From JAGNLA01 sp964472265 (GTDB lineage Bacteria > Caldisericota > Caldisericia > JAAYUI01), in NCBI GenBank assembly GCA_964472265.1, contig CAYYJO010000030.1, positions 1 to 23,916 on the forward strand: DNA of 23,916 nucleotides, in the 5' to 3' direction. Shown here one piece after another: positions 1 to 9,646 of this stretch. Every line of letters begins with the position of its first letter. Position 1 is the first letter of the stretch. Position numbers and translations under genes: made by a program. The notes beneath the pieces were generated by a model. That model saw only the letters and a program-made list of their open reading frames with translations, was not told the DNA's origin and searched no databases.

Positions 1-56
1 CACTGGTCGCCCTGGCACATGGCAAGAGTTTTCTTTGCTATTTCGAGAATGTTCAT
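1..56 (-). CDS. pmbA: PmbA/TldE, N-terminal 18 codons only (cut by window edge)
   Basis: Partial gene. The ATG (56-54) overlaps the tldD stop (55-53) as ATGA, and the frame stays open to the window edge. It encodes MNILEIAKKTLAMCQGDQ, which has the amphipathic N-terminal helix pattern typical of PmbA/TldE and TldD proteins (compare the N-terminus of the tldD product next door). In the known TldD/TldE peptidase, TldE is the non-catalytic subunit of a cytosolic heterodimer and TldD carries the zinc site. Gene order tldD-pmbA with a 4-nt overlap fits translational coupling and a 1:1 complex. The upstream stretch is G-rich (GGGGGTGGGCGC), a weak ribosome site, which again suits coupling. The call rests on 18 residues plus context, so a second TldD-like subunit of another subtype is possible. 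Confidence 0.8.
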   Translation of the reverse strand, partial: MNILEIAKKTLAMCQGDQ

Positions 57-1492
57 GCGCCCACCCCCACTTCGACATTGCGGAATCTTGTTGGAGGAGC
101 ACCGTGTGAAACGTGCATCATCTGCATTGGTTCACCCTTGCCGCAGTTCGGGACTCCCCAAACGCGCCAGGTGTCCTTGTTGCCGATGCCATCACAGCTG
201 TTCCAGAATTCAGGAGTGATTCCCTGATAGCTGGGCTGCCTGATCATCTCTCCAAGCTTGCCGTTCTTGATTTCCCAGCCGATTTCGGTTGAGAACTGGA
301 AGTTCCAGCGTCTGTCGTCAATCGACCATGAAAGCGTGTCGGCAAAGTAGATTCCGTCTTCAATTCCACCAATGAGCTGGTCAAACGAGAGGTCGCCCGG
401 CTCAAGATTCACTGAAACCATACGGACGATTGGAACCCTGTCCCAGCCGGAAGCTCTCATGGCTCCCATCGGTTCAAGTCCAAGCTGGGCTGAATCCTCT
501 CTGGAATTCAGGTATCCAACGAACAGTCCGTCCTTGATCAGATAGACTCTTTTTGCCTTCACACCCTCATCATCGTAGGCAAAACCGCCAAATGCGTGCG
601 GAATGGTTGCATCGGCTGTGATGTTTACGATCTTTGAACCATACTGGAGGTTGTTTAGCAAATCCGGAGTCATGAATGATTTTCCTGCGTAGGCGGCTTC
701 TGTGCCAAGCACCCTGTCAAGCTCGACCGGATGTCCGAGGGATTCGTGAACCTGGAGCGCCATGTGCGATCCATTGATCACGATGTCTTTTCTCCCCTTT
801 GGACACGGTTTTGCCTTCAGAATGCCAAGGGCTTCCTGAGCCGTTCTTGGGCCATTTTCGACCAGCTTCTGCCTTTCGATGAAGTTCCAGCCGTCACGGG
901 AATAGTCTCCGAACTGACCGGCAGGATACGATCTCCTGGCATATGTTTTTCCATCGCTGGCAAACGCCATCATTCCACAGCCTGACTTCACATCTTCCTG
1001 ACGGATGAAAGCACCTTCAGTTGATGCAAAGTACTTCTCCTGGGAGCGGTTGTAAAGGCTTACGGAATGTGAGACGATGCCTTGCATTCCCATGGAAGCG
1101 TCTGCCTCCATGGCATGTGCAATGCGCTTTTTCAACGGAATGTTCCTTGAGTCGTCTGAAACGCCTGAAGGGACATCATCAACGTGGATATCGATTTTGG
1201 CAATGCTGACTGGGCTGTGGGTAACCTTTGCTGAAGCTTTGGCGATGGCTACGGCTTCCTTGGCAACCCTTTCAACCTGGTCAGGGGTTAGCTGATAGGA
1301 TGAGGAGAATCCCCATGCACCGTCAGCGATGACCCTGATTCCAAAACCTTTCGATTCCTCGTCTGTTAGCCCGACCAGTTCACCTTTTTTGACCTTGATC
1401 TGCTGGTCGTTTGTGGCAACGATTCGAACGTCAGCGTATGTGGCGCCGTTCTCTTTGGCAACCCTTAACGCCCTTTCAATCAACTCTTTCAA
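53..1492 (-). CDS. tldD: TldD-family zinc metallopeptidase
   Basis: 479 residues, normal length for TldD. The zinc motif HExxxH is HESLGH at residues 249-254, followed by the family-typical PVELDR. A C-terminal Cys (C450, in NCGKGEP) sits where the third zinc ligand lies in E. coli TldD, and the tail with SHGAP and a conserved Arg is also family-typical. The N-terminal part (about 1-220) is the TldD/PmbA first domain. There is no signal peptide, so it acts in the cytosol. Known TldD/TldE proteases degrade or trim unfolded peptides (microcin B17 precursor, CcdA antitoxin). The start is TTG at 1492, 12 nt after the stop of the giant gene and preceded by AAAGGAGG four nt away; an in-frame ATT directly before it is a less likely start. 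The last four bases overlap the pmbA start. The unusual point is its place at the end of an operon of giant exported proteins. Confidence 0.95.
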   Translation of the reverse strand: MKELIERALRVAKENGATYADVRIVATNDQQIKVKKGELVGLTDEESKGFGIRVIADGAWGFSSSYQLTPDQVERVAKEAVAIAKASAKVTHSPVSIAKIDIHVDDVPSGVSDDSRNIPLKKRIAHAMEADASMGMQGIVSHSVSLYNRSQEKYFASTEGAFIRQEDVKSGCGMMAFASDGKTYARRSYPAGQFGDYSRDGWNFIERQKLVENGPRTAQEALGILKAKPCPKGRKDIVINGSHMALQVHESLGHPVELDRVLGTEAAYAGKSFMTPDLLNNLQYGSKIVNITADATIPHAFGGFAYDDEGVKAKRVYLIKDGLFVGYLNSREDSAQLGLEPMGAMRASGWDRVPIVRMVSVNLEPGDLSFDQLIGGIEDGIYFADTLSWSIDDRRWNFQFSTEIGWEIKNGKLGEMIRQPSYQGITPEFWNSCDGIGNKDTWRVWGVPNCGKGEPMQMMHVSHGAPPTRFRNVEVGVGA

Positions 1493-1496
1493 AATG

Positions 1497-1504
1497 CCTC
1501 CTTT
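1497..1504 (-). promoter_or_regulatory. Ribosome-binding site of tldD
   Basis: AAAGGAGG begins immediately after the TAA stop of the giant upstream gene and lies only 4 nt from the TTG start. It decides the TTG start, as no ATG is nearby in frame. The strong Shine-Dalgarno site combined with a weak start codon and tight spacing suggests reinitiation by ribosomes finishing the giant gene, with modest output. Confidence 0.8.
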
Positions 1505-4500
1505 TTACAAAGCAGGATAATCGACAGTAACCGTCTTTGTTGCCTGCGTCCAGGTTACCTTGGCGCCGAAATTCTCTGTGACAAACCTTATCGGCACCAT
1601 TGTTGAACCACTCTTTATTATAGCAGGAACATCCATGGTTACAATTTTGGACACACCATTTGTTATGATCTTCGCCTGTTTTGAATTGATCACAAGCTCG
1701 ATCCTGGTGTTGCCAAGCGTATAGATTGCTGTTTTTGTGTTTGCATCCCAATCAACATTTGCACCGAAGGATTCACCAAGAATCCTGAACGGAACCAATG
1801 TTCTGCCCTTGTCGATGTAAGGAGCCGACTGAAGCTGGAACTGGCTGCCATTGAGTGTCGCAATTGTACTATTGACCTGGGTTATAAATTTGATCTGCAC
1901 CTTAACATAGACTTTCTTTGTGGCTACGTTTCCAAGCTTGTCTGTGATTTCCAGATCAAATTCGTTCTGACCACCTATAGCCGGGAACTTGAGCGTTCCC
2001 GAGAACTTGCCGTCAGCGCCGACTGGAATTGTCTGTGAAGCTCCAGCAACTGTTACTGGCGTGACCTTCACTGAAGTGACACCGACTTCGCTATAGCCTG
2101 AAATGTCAAGGCTTGCGTTGAGCTGCTTCTTGTTCTGGCCAATGTCGATAAGCTCGACTTTGGAGATGACATCAAGGAAGCCTGGCTTTTCGATTACGAG
2201 AAGTGGTGGCTGGTTCTTTAGCTCGACTTTGTAAGAGTAGCTTGTTGTGTTTCCTGCAGCGTCCTCTGCCTGGAACGAGAAGGTGTTAAGGCCGTTCTTG
2301 AGAACAACCTGTTTTGTGAATGTTGTTCCGTTGACAGCTATTCCTTCGCCGTTCATTGTGAGTGTGACATCTCCTGATTCAGATTCTGTCACTGATCCTG
2401 TGAGGTTGACAACCTGATCCTTGACCTGGCTGCCGTCTGCAGGGCTAAGGATTGCTATTTTTGGCGGGTTCGGATCGAACTTGATCACGATTCGCTTTGA
2501 AGTTGATTCTGTTCCGGTGCTCTTTGACTTTGACTTGGCATAGATGACGGACTGGCCAGTCTTGTTGACAAAGAACGGCGTTGTGTATGTCTGCCAGGCT
2601 TCGCCTTCATACTGCCAGGAGATGTCGCCGGCAACATTTGATTCAAGCGTAATCGAAACCGGCACCGTGTACCAGTTGTGTTTGCCATTTGGTGCAGCCG
2701 GGTTGAGTGAATACGTAACCACAACCGAGCTTTCAACCGTAAACGGATCGGAGAGGACAGCGTATGGCTCCTTTGTCGTGAAAACTGAGAGCCTGTACTC
2801 TGATCCTGGCTTTTCCGGGTTTCTCACGCCAGCGTTTGCATCAATTGTGATGATAACCTGCTGACCTGCTGCTATTCCACTGCTGATCTTGAATTTAAGC
2901 CTCTTGCCGTCAATTGAGACATCAGAAGCTGGCTTGACGCCGTTGATGCTCACATAATCGGCGGCAATCGAAGCTGGAAGGATTTCATCGTTCATCTGAA
3001 CCGAAATTTCATCGCCAGGAAGCAGCGCACCGTTTGCGCCAAGCTTGAACGTTAGCTCCCATCTTGCTTTCTCTGAAACGGTTGGTGGAGCAGTCTTGAC
3101 GATAAACCCGGAGATTGTTGTTGCAAGCGTGATTTCGTAAGGTGTGGAGTCAACTAGCTTTGGCTCTGGCTTTGTTGAAAGCCTGACCTTGTAGTCATTT
3201 TTTGGAACAGGCGGGTTGGTTATGCCTGCATTGATATCGATCACAATATCCCATTCATTGTCAGCGGCGACCGGCATTGTGTTGAAGAACTTCACCTGAA
3301 GGCCAGCTACGATTGGGGCAATTGTGCATTCTAGTCCGTGAATCTTTACATATTTCGCTTCGATCCTTGCGGGCAGAGATGTTCCTACCGGGAATTCAAC
3401 CGTAATTTCATCGTCCTTGTTAAGCGTGCCTGACGGGCCTGTCCTGAATTTGACGATGTACTGGGCTGGGATACCTGCTGAATTTGGCGTTGGTGTCGCT
3501 GTGACATTCGTTACCGATGACTGACCGATGGTGTATGGCTGTGAAGTTGCCGGTGAAGATTCTGCCGAAGTCCAGATTTTTACGGTGTAGGTTCCTTCAG
3601 CTGGGTTAACGACCCTTGGGATGTCAATAATTATGTCGCCATTTGCATTGACATTGACCGGAGAAACGATGTCGACAATATTGGTTACCCTGTCAACGAT
3701 TGGAATAATGCTTGTTGGTGCCGTGTTGACTTTGATATCTGCCTGACCAAACGTTGGAAGCTCTGTGCCACCCGGGAATTGGATATAGATATGTCCCAGT
3801 CCTGCCTGGAGCTGACCACCCGAACCCACTCTTGCGTTGATGTGGTAATCAGACGGGATCAAGGCGATTGGCTTGTCAACGGCAACAGTAAGGTTACCAC
3901 CGACTGAGCCGGCCTGAGTTACTATCAGCGATTGAATGTCGGTGCCATAGACCATGGATTTTGCCTTTATCTGGTAGGTTCCCATCACAGAGTCTTTGTA
4001 GAAGACATCAATGCTCTGCTGACCGGATCTCATTGTGAGTGTATTGTCCGTCAGATTCATCCAGGCTGTCGCTGAAGACGAGAATGCTCCTGTTGTTGAA
4101 GGATTCGACTGCACAACTCCGTTTATGATCGGATAGGCATTGACCGTAATGAGCATATCTGATGGCGGCGGCATCGGCTGGTTGTACTCGTCCCTAACGG
4201 AGAGAGTAAGAGCCCCAGAAGGTGTGCCAGCTGATGTAACCCTTGTTTCATTCGTAAACCTTAGCCTTGAAGAGCTGCCGCTGTAGTTGATCTTTATGTA
4301 TGCCGGGTTGATGTTTTCGGTCACACCTGAGATGAGGACATTGCCCTGTCCAGGGTCAACATAGTAGAAGCTCGTCGATCTGGTGAACCCTTGCGTAATT
4401 GTAACTGTGGTCTTTGTGCCAAGTGTCCAGTGGAGCTTGTCAACGCTGAACATACCAGTAGGCGATGTCGATTCCACAACGATTGTCTTGGTGTCTGGCG

Positions 4501-7500
4501 ATTCCTTTGCTGCACCGTTTTCATCCCTCAGCTCAAACATAAGTTCGGGAGAAACCTGACCCACCTTAAACTGGCCAAGGTCTGAGGCTGGAATTGGGTA
4601 AAGTGTGAAAATGCCTGACTTGACGATGAATTCAGACCTTGCTGTGAATACGGTTCCTTCGTAGGTAGCCTTGCAGACGACATAGCCTCTGCCTTCAACC
4701 GACGGACAGAACTGGGTGCTCTTGCCTGAAGATGGGATGACTGAGCCAAGGTTATCCGATGAAACCTCCCATTCGTAGGTTACATTTGTGATTGGGTGTG
4801 GCGTTGAATAGTCATCAAACAGCTGTGCCGAATATGGGTAGCACTGACCTTTGACGAGGGTTGCCGGGCCTTGCGGATTTATCAGCAAGCTTGATGGAAG
4901 CCCAGTAACAACTATCGGAACAGTCGATGTCATCGTCCTGTTACCGTATGTTGCGGCAGCCATGAGAACTCCCTCACCCTTCTTGAACGCCGTAAATGTG
5001 GTTGAAGCACCTTTGATTGGTGAGATGTAACCAGCATCAGAACTGAACGTCCAGTTGATCTCGAGATTGTTCTCAATGACTCTTCCCTGACAATCAAACA
5101 CCTTTGCCTGGAAGACCTGTGTTCCGCCGATAGGGATGCTTGACTGTCCGCCTGGAACGATTTCCACGCGGCAGATGTTGATCTGTTCACAAACGGTGTA
5201 CTTGCCGGTAATGGAAGGACCGCCATTGAGAGAAACTGTGACGGTATAGGTTCCGGCAACTGCAGGATTGTAAAGCATCAGGTTGGTATCGAACTTTATG
5301 TTTACTTTATCCCAGGCGCTGATGTTTGACGGGACATAGACTCTCACACTGTAATTGCTGATGACCGGAGAAACAACACAGAGGTACTCATTGATCCTCA
5401 CCGATGCAGCAGACATGGTCGAAGGCAGATAGAAACCCTCCGGGAAAGTGATGTCTATGTAGGATGACAACGGCGGGTTTGCCTGATCAAACGTGAGGGC
5501 AAACGGTGTAATGAATGACATTGAATATACTGACGGAAGGTTTGCAACGCATGGGTCATTGAGAACAATTGGCCTTGTCGGTGCACTTGGGTTCGTAATT
5601 TCATACTCTTCTGAGTCTACCGGCCTTACTTCCTTGTTTGTAGAAATCCTGACCATGTAGTTGGGGATTGTTGGGGAGTTCCATGGTTCTGGAGAGTATG
5701 TTAATGGGTTTGTTATTCGGCACTGGCTCGACAGGACAATTTTTACCCTTGTGTTGCCCTGGATTGAAACTGGAGTTTGAATGTGTAACACAAAGGGGCT
5801 GGCCCATGCCACCGGTGGATCGTATGCAACAGGCTGAATGCATGGCACATCGTTTATTGTCACATATATTGCAGGAATTCTATTGTTAGAAAACTGAGGA
5901 TCCGCAATCTGAGTCAAATAGATGGGGTTAATTTCGATAAAATCAACGTTAATCATGTCGCCAATGCTGAGGTTGCCATACATGCCAAGTGTGAATTCGA
6001 TTGCGTACTGAACGTTTGGTGCACCTGCCTGCGATGGTGTCGGAGTTACCGTTGCGGGGGTCATTCCCCTTGGTTCGACAACAAATGGACACGATTCAAC
6101 AACAGTCGGCTCTTCCGATGTCCAGAGCTTAATCTTTTTCTCGCCTGCCGTATCCGGTGCTATAATCGAAGCCTCCTGGCAGAAGTATATGTAGGCGTTG
6201 AAGCCTGCAGGCACATCAATCGGGAAAATAATGGTTACTTTCTGGCCATCAATCTGGATTGATCGTGCCGGAGTTCCTGCTGCTGCGCCACAGAGAGTGC
6301 TCCATGGAGCGGTAGTGTTGCACCTTACATAATCAGATGCAATGTAAGATGGCACACCGGTTCTCTCGGGGAATTCGATTGTAACTTTTGTGATGTCATG
6401 GACGATTGCCCCAACATCGCCGGTTCTAAAGCCGATCAGCCATCCGCCGCCATTAACACCATTGTCGCCCATGAGGATTGCAGTACCGGTAAAACTGCCT
6501 GTTGAGGTGTCCCAGAAATGCACAGAATGGAAATCCGGGCTTGAAGAACAGGACATACAGACTTTTGAGACCAGGGTAAATGGATTTGACTGTACTGGCG
6601 CAGGTTCATTGGATGTGGACAGCTGAAGGGAATAGATGGTTGGAGTTTGTGTAAGCCTTGGATTTCTTATGAGCGCATCCTTAAGGAATGTAATTTGGAT
6701 CAGCGATCCCGCAGCAATGTAGTCCTGGACTGGAATAGTCAACATGAAATTTCCAATATTTCCGACAGGACATCCAATCGGGTTTGGATTTGAGATACCG
6801 TTGAGTATCACTGAACCAGCCGGCATCGAGCCTGTTGATTGTGTAAATCCATTGGGGAACTGAACAAATACTGAATTGCCGGGAGCAAGGGCTCCAGATG
6901 AACCGTTCCTGAACGTAACGGTGATTTCCGATGTTGTGGTCTCGCAGTTCTCGTTTCTTGACTGCGATGTATCCGGTGTCACCTGAACGCCGATGTCATA
7001 GACAACAGTTCCAATTACAAACGGCGTCGACATGACTGGAGTGGTTTCGTTTGAGGTGTTGACGTAGAAAACGTAATATCCGGCAACCTTAGGCGTACGA
7101 ATGCCGAGAGATTGCGGGAAATACAAACTTAATCTAGTATTCTCCTGAATGAACACATTACTTGGGAGGGTCAATGTTATCTTGTTGCCGTCAACGACAA
7201 CAAAGTCAATTCCGAAATCACTCAGGTTAGTTACCAGTGGCCATCCTGGAGCACCAATCGGGTTGTTGAGGGTGTTGACATCGTGGACGCCCAATCTTAT
7301 GGAACCGGCAGGTATTGGAGATGAAGGCAAAGTTGTGCCGTCAGGGAAAACAATCGTTATTGTGTTTCCACCAACGAGATTAAGCCTAGCCGAGTTTCTG
7401 TCGCCAAAATCACCTACACAGAAATCAAAACGCCAGCCTGTAATAGAGTTTGTCGCTGGTCTGAATGTGTACGGGTAGGTGGCATTCCAGGTGGCCGTTG

Positions 7501-9646
7501 TGTCATCGTTCCAGTTTGTCACAAGCTGAACGTTTGTGACCTCGGATTTAATGGTATAGGGCTGAGAAACAATTGTGTAATCGGGATTTGGAGGGCATGG
7601 AATTCTGAGTGAGACAGTATATGACTCTGTTTCCTCTATAATATCAGGATTTTGTATGCTGGCGCCAGGCAGGAATGTTATCGTAACCTGTGAATTTATC
7701 GGCAGCGCAATCGGTGAGAGTATCAGGTATGTCCTGCCGTCGCCTTGCAACACGGCATCAATGGTGCAAATCGAATTGTTGACCATTATCTGATTTGCTG
7801 GAATTGATGGGTTGGGGATAATGCCAATATAATCCGTATCAAATGTCACAAAGATTTGTGAACTGACATTCAACGGGCAGGCTTCGTTAAGCGAGAACTG
7901 GATTGTATACCTTGCACCGGTTCTATCGCAGTCATTGTTCGCGTTCGTATAGCATTCATAGGGGCCTGCTGCCGGTGTGGCCGGAGGACACCCTGGAGCA
8001 CTGGGGAGATTTGTGAAAGAAGTATTCGGACTTACATTGACAACAGCATAACCCGGGTTGGTTATCGAATAGTTGCCCGAGTTAATGATTGTCGGTTCTG
8101 CTGAAGTCCAAATCTTGAGGTAGTAGTTGTCAGCTCCGACAGACGGGTTCACAAGATGCGCTGACTGCGTGAATGAAATTGAGATGCAGTCTCCTCCATT
8201 GATATTAACCGGAGTCTTGAATGAAATCCTTGTGCCGCTGACGACAGGTTCCTGTGACAGGATCGTTGGCGTACCGCCATTGATGCTGATTGTTATGGAG
8301 CCAGGGGAAACTTTTGCCGGGATTACTGTGCCGGCCGGGAACTCGATGTTTATTGTACCGTCATTTGCGTAAAGGGCGCCAGTGGCACCAATCTGGAGTG
8401 ATCCAGCTGCACCACACGGGAAGAGACCGATTGTGTACTGAGCCTCTGTGCTCACAGTTGATGGGATAACCTGAACAGAGGGGGCAGTGACTGAGGTTCC
8501 GATCCTGTACGCATTGCCTGTGAGGAAGCAGTTTGGATAAGGTGGAGTTGCCAGCGTTTCTGCATAGTTATCGTAGTTGTCTGGAATCGGTTCGATGAGG
8601 TTCGTGCCAGAGGCGTTCATTGTCGCAACCTTTACGGTTCTCTCGTAAGGAGTGCCTCTGCCTGTGTAGATTCCGGCAGTCTTGGCAAACTTCACCTTGA
8701 TGATCGTGCCAGATGTCGCCGAACTCCTTATATCCTGTGGAACAACCACATCAACAAGCGCAGTCGCAGCGCCGACGTCTGCAAGGTATTGGATAGTCGG
8801 GGTGGTCGTGCATTTCATGCCATTGACCGTGATTGAGTCGGCTGGCATGGCCAGTGGTATCTGCGTTGCTTCGTTTGGTAGAACAAAAGCTGGCAGAGTC
8901 TGACCGTTTGCCGGATTGATGTCGAACCATATTCTGATCTTGTCGCCCTTGGTAAGCGATCTTTCCTCACCGGCGCCGATTGCAAACGTGACTTCGCATT
9001 CAGCGTTTTGCTTCTCGGTGTTTGGATTGAAAATCACAGTTGCCGGCGTCATGTTTGAGAGAACCTTGACCACAGGCGAGAGGGTGACCGGAGTGAATGA
9101 TGACGGGTATGGTATGTCGGTAGTGATGGCATTTGATCTGCCTGAGGTTCTGAGAGCCATTGTGAATGTGTAGTTGTTCGGACGTGAAGGCATAACAAGT
9201 GGGTTGTCCGGGCCAAGCCTTCCATACTGGAATGTAACGGCCGATCCCACAGCCATTGCAGGGAAATAGACAACAGCAGTCCTGTTGTAAATGTAGACCG
9301 TGCCTGTTGTAGAGGTTATGTATCCAGGGGAATTCGGGTCTAGCGAAGGAGCAGGGAAATCGTTGGGAATGGTGATGGAAAGTCCTGGGCCGTTTGGTGC
9401 CGCGTAGGTGCAGCCAGATGGAGCAGTACAAGGCGATGGGATGGTTTCAGACACCATGTAGGTGAACGATATCTGGTAACCGCCAGCCTTGGCGATCGGC
9501 TTTACGATCGGGTTCATTGCCGGTGCACCGCCAAAAGCGTAAGCAACCGATGTTGAACCTGCTTTTACCGGCTCAACGTGGAACAGGCTCAATCCCATTC
9601 CAGCAACCATTAACAGCATAATAGCAAGCGAGATCAATCTCTTCAT
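1505..9646 (-). CDS. Giant exported repeat protein (2713 aa) with C-terminal copper-amine-oxidase-N-like domain
   Basis: Uninterrupted 2713-codon frame. The start at 9646 is set by AAGGAGG (9658-9652) and by an Arg/Lys-hydrophobic Sec signal peptide (residues 1-29, cleavage likely after VKA). Residues about 30-1490 are a chain of roughly nine divergent beta-rich modules. Each opens with a strand like 'YTIxFxxG', has a central 'I.I.FP.GT.lP' and ends with 'agI.NP...G.Y.l.v.TS.E'. Residues about 1493-1673 are two Ig-like domains, and 1679-1908 are two other beta domains. Residues 1908-2310 hold three more modules, 2311-2395 an OmpL47/chitobiase-like segment and 2394-2600 Ig-like domains. Residues about 2599-2713 are two halves of a copper-amine-oxidase-N-like (stalk) domain (LVPFRILGESFGANVDWD; MVPIRFVTENFGAKVTW). 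No LPXTG, SLH or C-terminal membrane helix is seen. Probable surface or extracellular structural protein or adhesin; no enzyme motif is visible. Paralogue of the giant gene upstream. Confidence 0.93.
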   Translation of the reverse strand: MKRLISLAIMLLMVAGMGLSLFHVEPVKAGSTSVAYAFGGAPAMNPIVKPIAKAGGYQISFTYMVSETIPSPCTAPSGCTYAAPNGPGLSITIPNDFPAPSLDPNSPGYITSTTGTVYIYNRTAVVYFPAMAVGSAVTFQYGRLGPDNPLVMPSRPNNYTFTMALRTSGRSNAITTDIPYPSSFTPVTLSPVVKVLSNMTPATVIFNPNTEKQNAECEVTFAIGAGEERSLTKGDKIRIWFDINPANGQTLPAFVLPNEATQIPLAMPADSITVNGMKCTTTPTIQYLADVGAATALVDVVVPQDIRSSATSGTIIKVKFAKTAGIYTGRGTPYERTVKVATMNASGTNLIEPIPDNYDNYAETLATPPYPNCFLTGNAYRIGTSVTAPSVQVIPSTVSTEAQYTIGLFPCGAAGSLQIGATGALYANDGTINIEFPAGTVIPAKVSPGSITISINGGTPTILSQEPVVSGTRISFKTPVNINGGDCISISFTQSAHLVNPSVGADNYYLKIWTSAEPTIINSGNYSITNPGYAVVNVSPNTSFTNLPSAPGCPPATPAAGPYECYTNANNDCDRTGARYTIQFSLNEACPLNVSSQIFVTFDTDYIGIIPNPSIPANQIMVNNSICTIDAVLQGDGRTYLILSPIALPINSQVTITFLPGASIQNPDIIEETESYTVSLRIPCPPNPDYTIVSQPYTIKSEVTNVQLVTNWNDDTTATWNATYPYTFRPATNSITGWRFDFCVGDFGDRNSARLNLVGGNTITIVFPDGTTLPSSPIPAGSIRLGVHDVNTLNNPIGAPGWPLVTNLSDFGIDFVVVDGNKITLTLPSNVFIQENTRLSLYFPQSLGIRTPKVAGYYVFYVNTSNETTPVMSTPFVIGTVVYDIGVQVTPDTSQSRNENCETTTSEITVTFRNGSSGALAPGNSVFVQFPNGFTQSTGSMPAGSVILNGISNPNPIGCPVGNIGNFMLTIPVQDYIAAGSLIQITFLKDALIRNPRLTQTPTIYSLQLSTSNEPAPVQSNPFTLVSKVCMSCSSSPDFHSVHFWDTSTGSFTGTAILMGDNGVNGGGWLIGFRTGDVGAIVHDITKVTIEFPERTGVPSYIASDYVRCNTTAPWSTLCGAAAGTPARSIQIDGQKVTIIFPIDVPAGFNAYIYFCQEASIIAPDTAGEKKIKLWTSEEPTVVESCPFVVEPRGMTPATVTPTPSQAGAPNVQYAIEFTLGMYGNLSIGDMINVDFIEINPIYLTQIADPQFSNNRIPAIYVTINDVPCIQPVAYDPPVAWASPFVLHIQTPVSIQGNTRVKIVLSSQCRITNPLTYSPEPWNSPTIPNYMVRISTNKEVRPVDSEEYEITNPSAPTRPIVLNDPCVANLPSVYSMSFITPFALTFDQANPPLSSYIDITFPEGFYLPSTMSAASVRINEYLCVVSPVISNYSVRVYVPSNISAWDKVNIKFDTNLMLYNPAVAGTYTVTVSLNGGPSITGKYTVCEQINICRVEIVPGGQSSIPIGGTQVFQAKVFDCQGRVIENNLEINWTFSSDAGYISPIKGASTTFTAFKKGEGVLMAAATYGNRTMTSTVPIVVTGLPSSLLINPQGPATLVKGQCYPYSAQLFDDYSTPHPITNVTYEWEVSSDNLGSVIPSSGKSTQFCPSVEGRGYVVCKATYEGTVFTARSEFIVKSGIFTLYPIPASDLGQFKVGQVSPELMFELRDENGAAKESPDTKTIVVESTSPTGMFSVDKLHWTLGTKTTVTITQGFTRSTSFYYVDPGQGNVLISGVTENINPAYIKINYSGSSSRLRFTNETRVTSAGTPSGALTLSVRDEYNQPMPPPSDMLITVNAYPIINGVVQSNPSTTGAFSSSATAWMNLTDNTLTMRSGQQSIDVFYKDSVMGTYQIKAKSMVYGTDIQSLIVTQAGSVGGNLTVAVDKPIALIPSDYHINARVGSGGQLQAGLGHIYIQFPGGTELPTFGQADIKVNTAPTSIIPIVDRVTNIVDIVSPVNVNANGDIIIDIPRVVNPAEGTYTVKIWTSAESSPATSQPYTIGQSSVTNVTATPTPNSAGIPAQYIVKFRTGPSGTLNKDDEITVEFPVGTSLPARIEAKYVKIHGLECTIAPIVAGLQVKFFNTMPVAADNEWDIVIDINAGITNPPVPKNDYKVRLSTKPEPKLVDSTPYEITLATTISGFIVKTAPPTVSEKARWELTFKLGANGALLPGDEISVQMNDEILPASIAADYVSINGVKPASDVSIDGKRLKFKISSGIAAGQQVIITIDANAGVRNPEKPGSEYRLSVFTTKEPYAVLSDPFTVESSVVVTYSLNPAAPNGKHNWYTVPVSITLESNVAGDISWQYEGEAWQTYTTPFFVNKTGQSVIYAKSKSKSTGTESTSKRIVIKFDPNPPKIAILSPADGSQVKDQVVNLTGSVTESESGDVTLTMNGEGIAVNGTTFTKQVVLKNGLNTFSFQAEDAAGNTTSYSYKVELKNQPPLLVIEKPGFLDVISKVELIDIGQNKKQLNASLDISGYSEVGVTSVKVTPVTVAGASQTIPVGADGKFSGTLKFPAIGGQNEFDLEITDKLGNVATKKVYVKVQIKFITQVNSTIATLNGSQFQLQSAPYIDKGRTLVPFRILGESFGANVDWDANTKTAIYTLGNTRIELVINSKQAKIITNGVSKIVTMDVPAIIKSGSTMVPIRFVTENFGAKVTWTQATKTVTVDYPAL
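1508..1853 (-). other. Copper-amine-oxidase-N-like (stalk) domain of the 2713-aa protein
   Basis: Residues about 2599-2713. Two half-repeats carry the family signature 'vPfRflae.fGa.V.Wd..tktv': LVPFRILGESFGANVDWD and MVPIRFVTENFGAKVTW. This domain is common at the ends of secreted proteins in Clostridia-like bacteria and is not itself an amine oxidase. Its C-terminal placement in both giants makes it a candidate for cell-envelope attachment or terminal assembly, which is inference. Confidence 0.85.
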
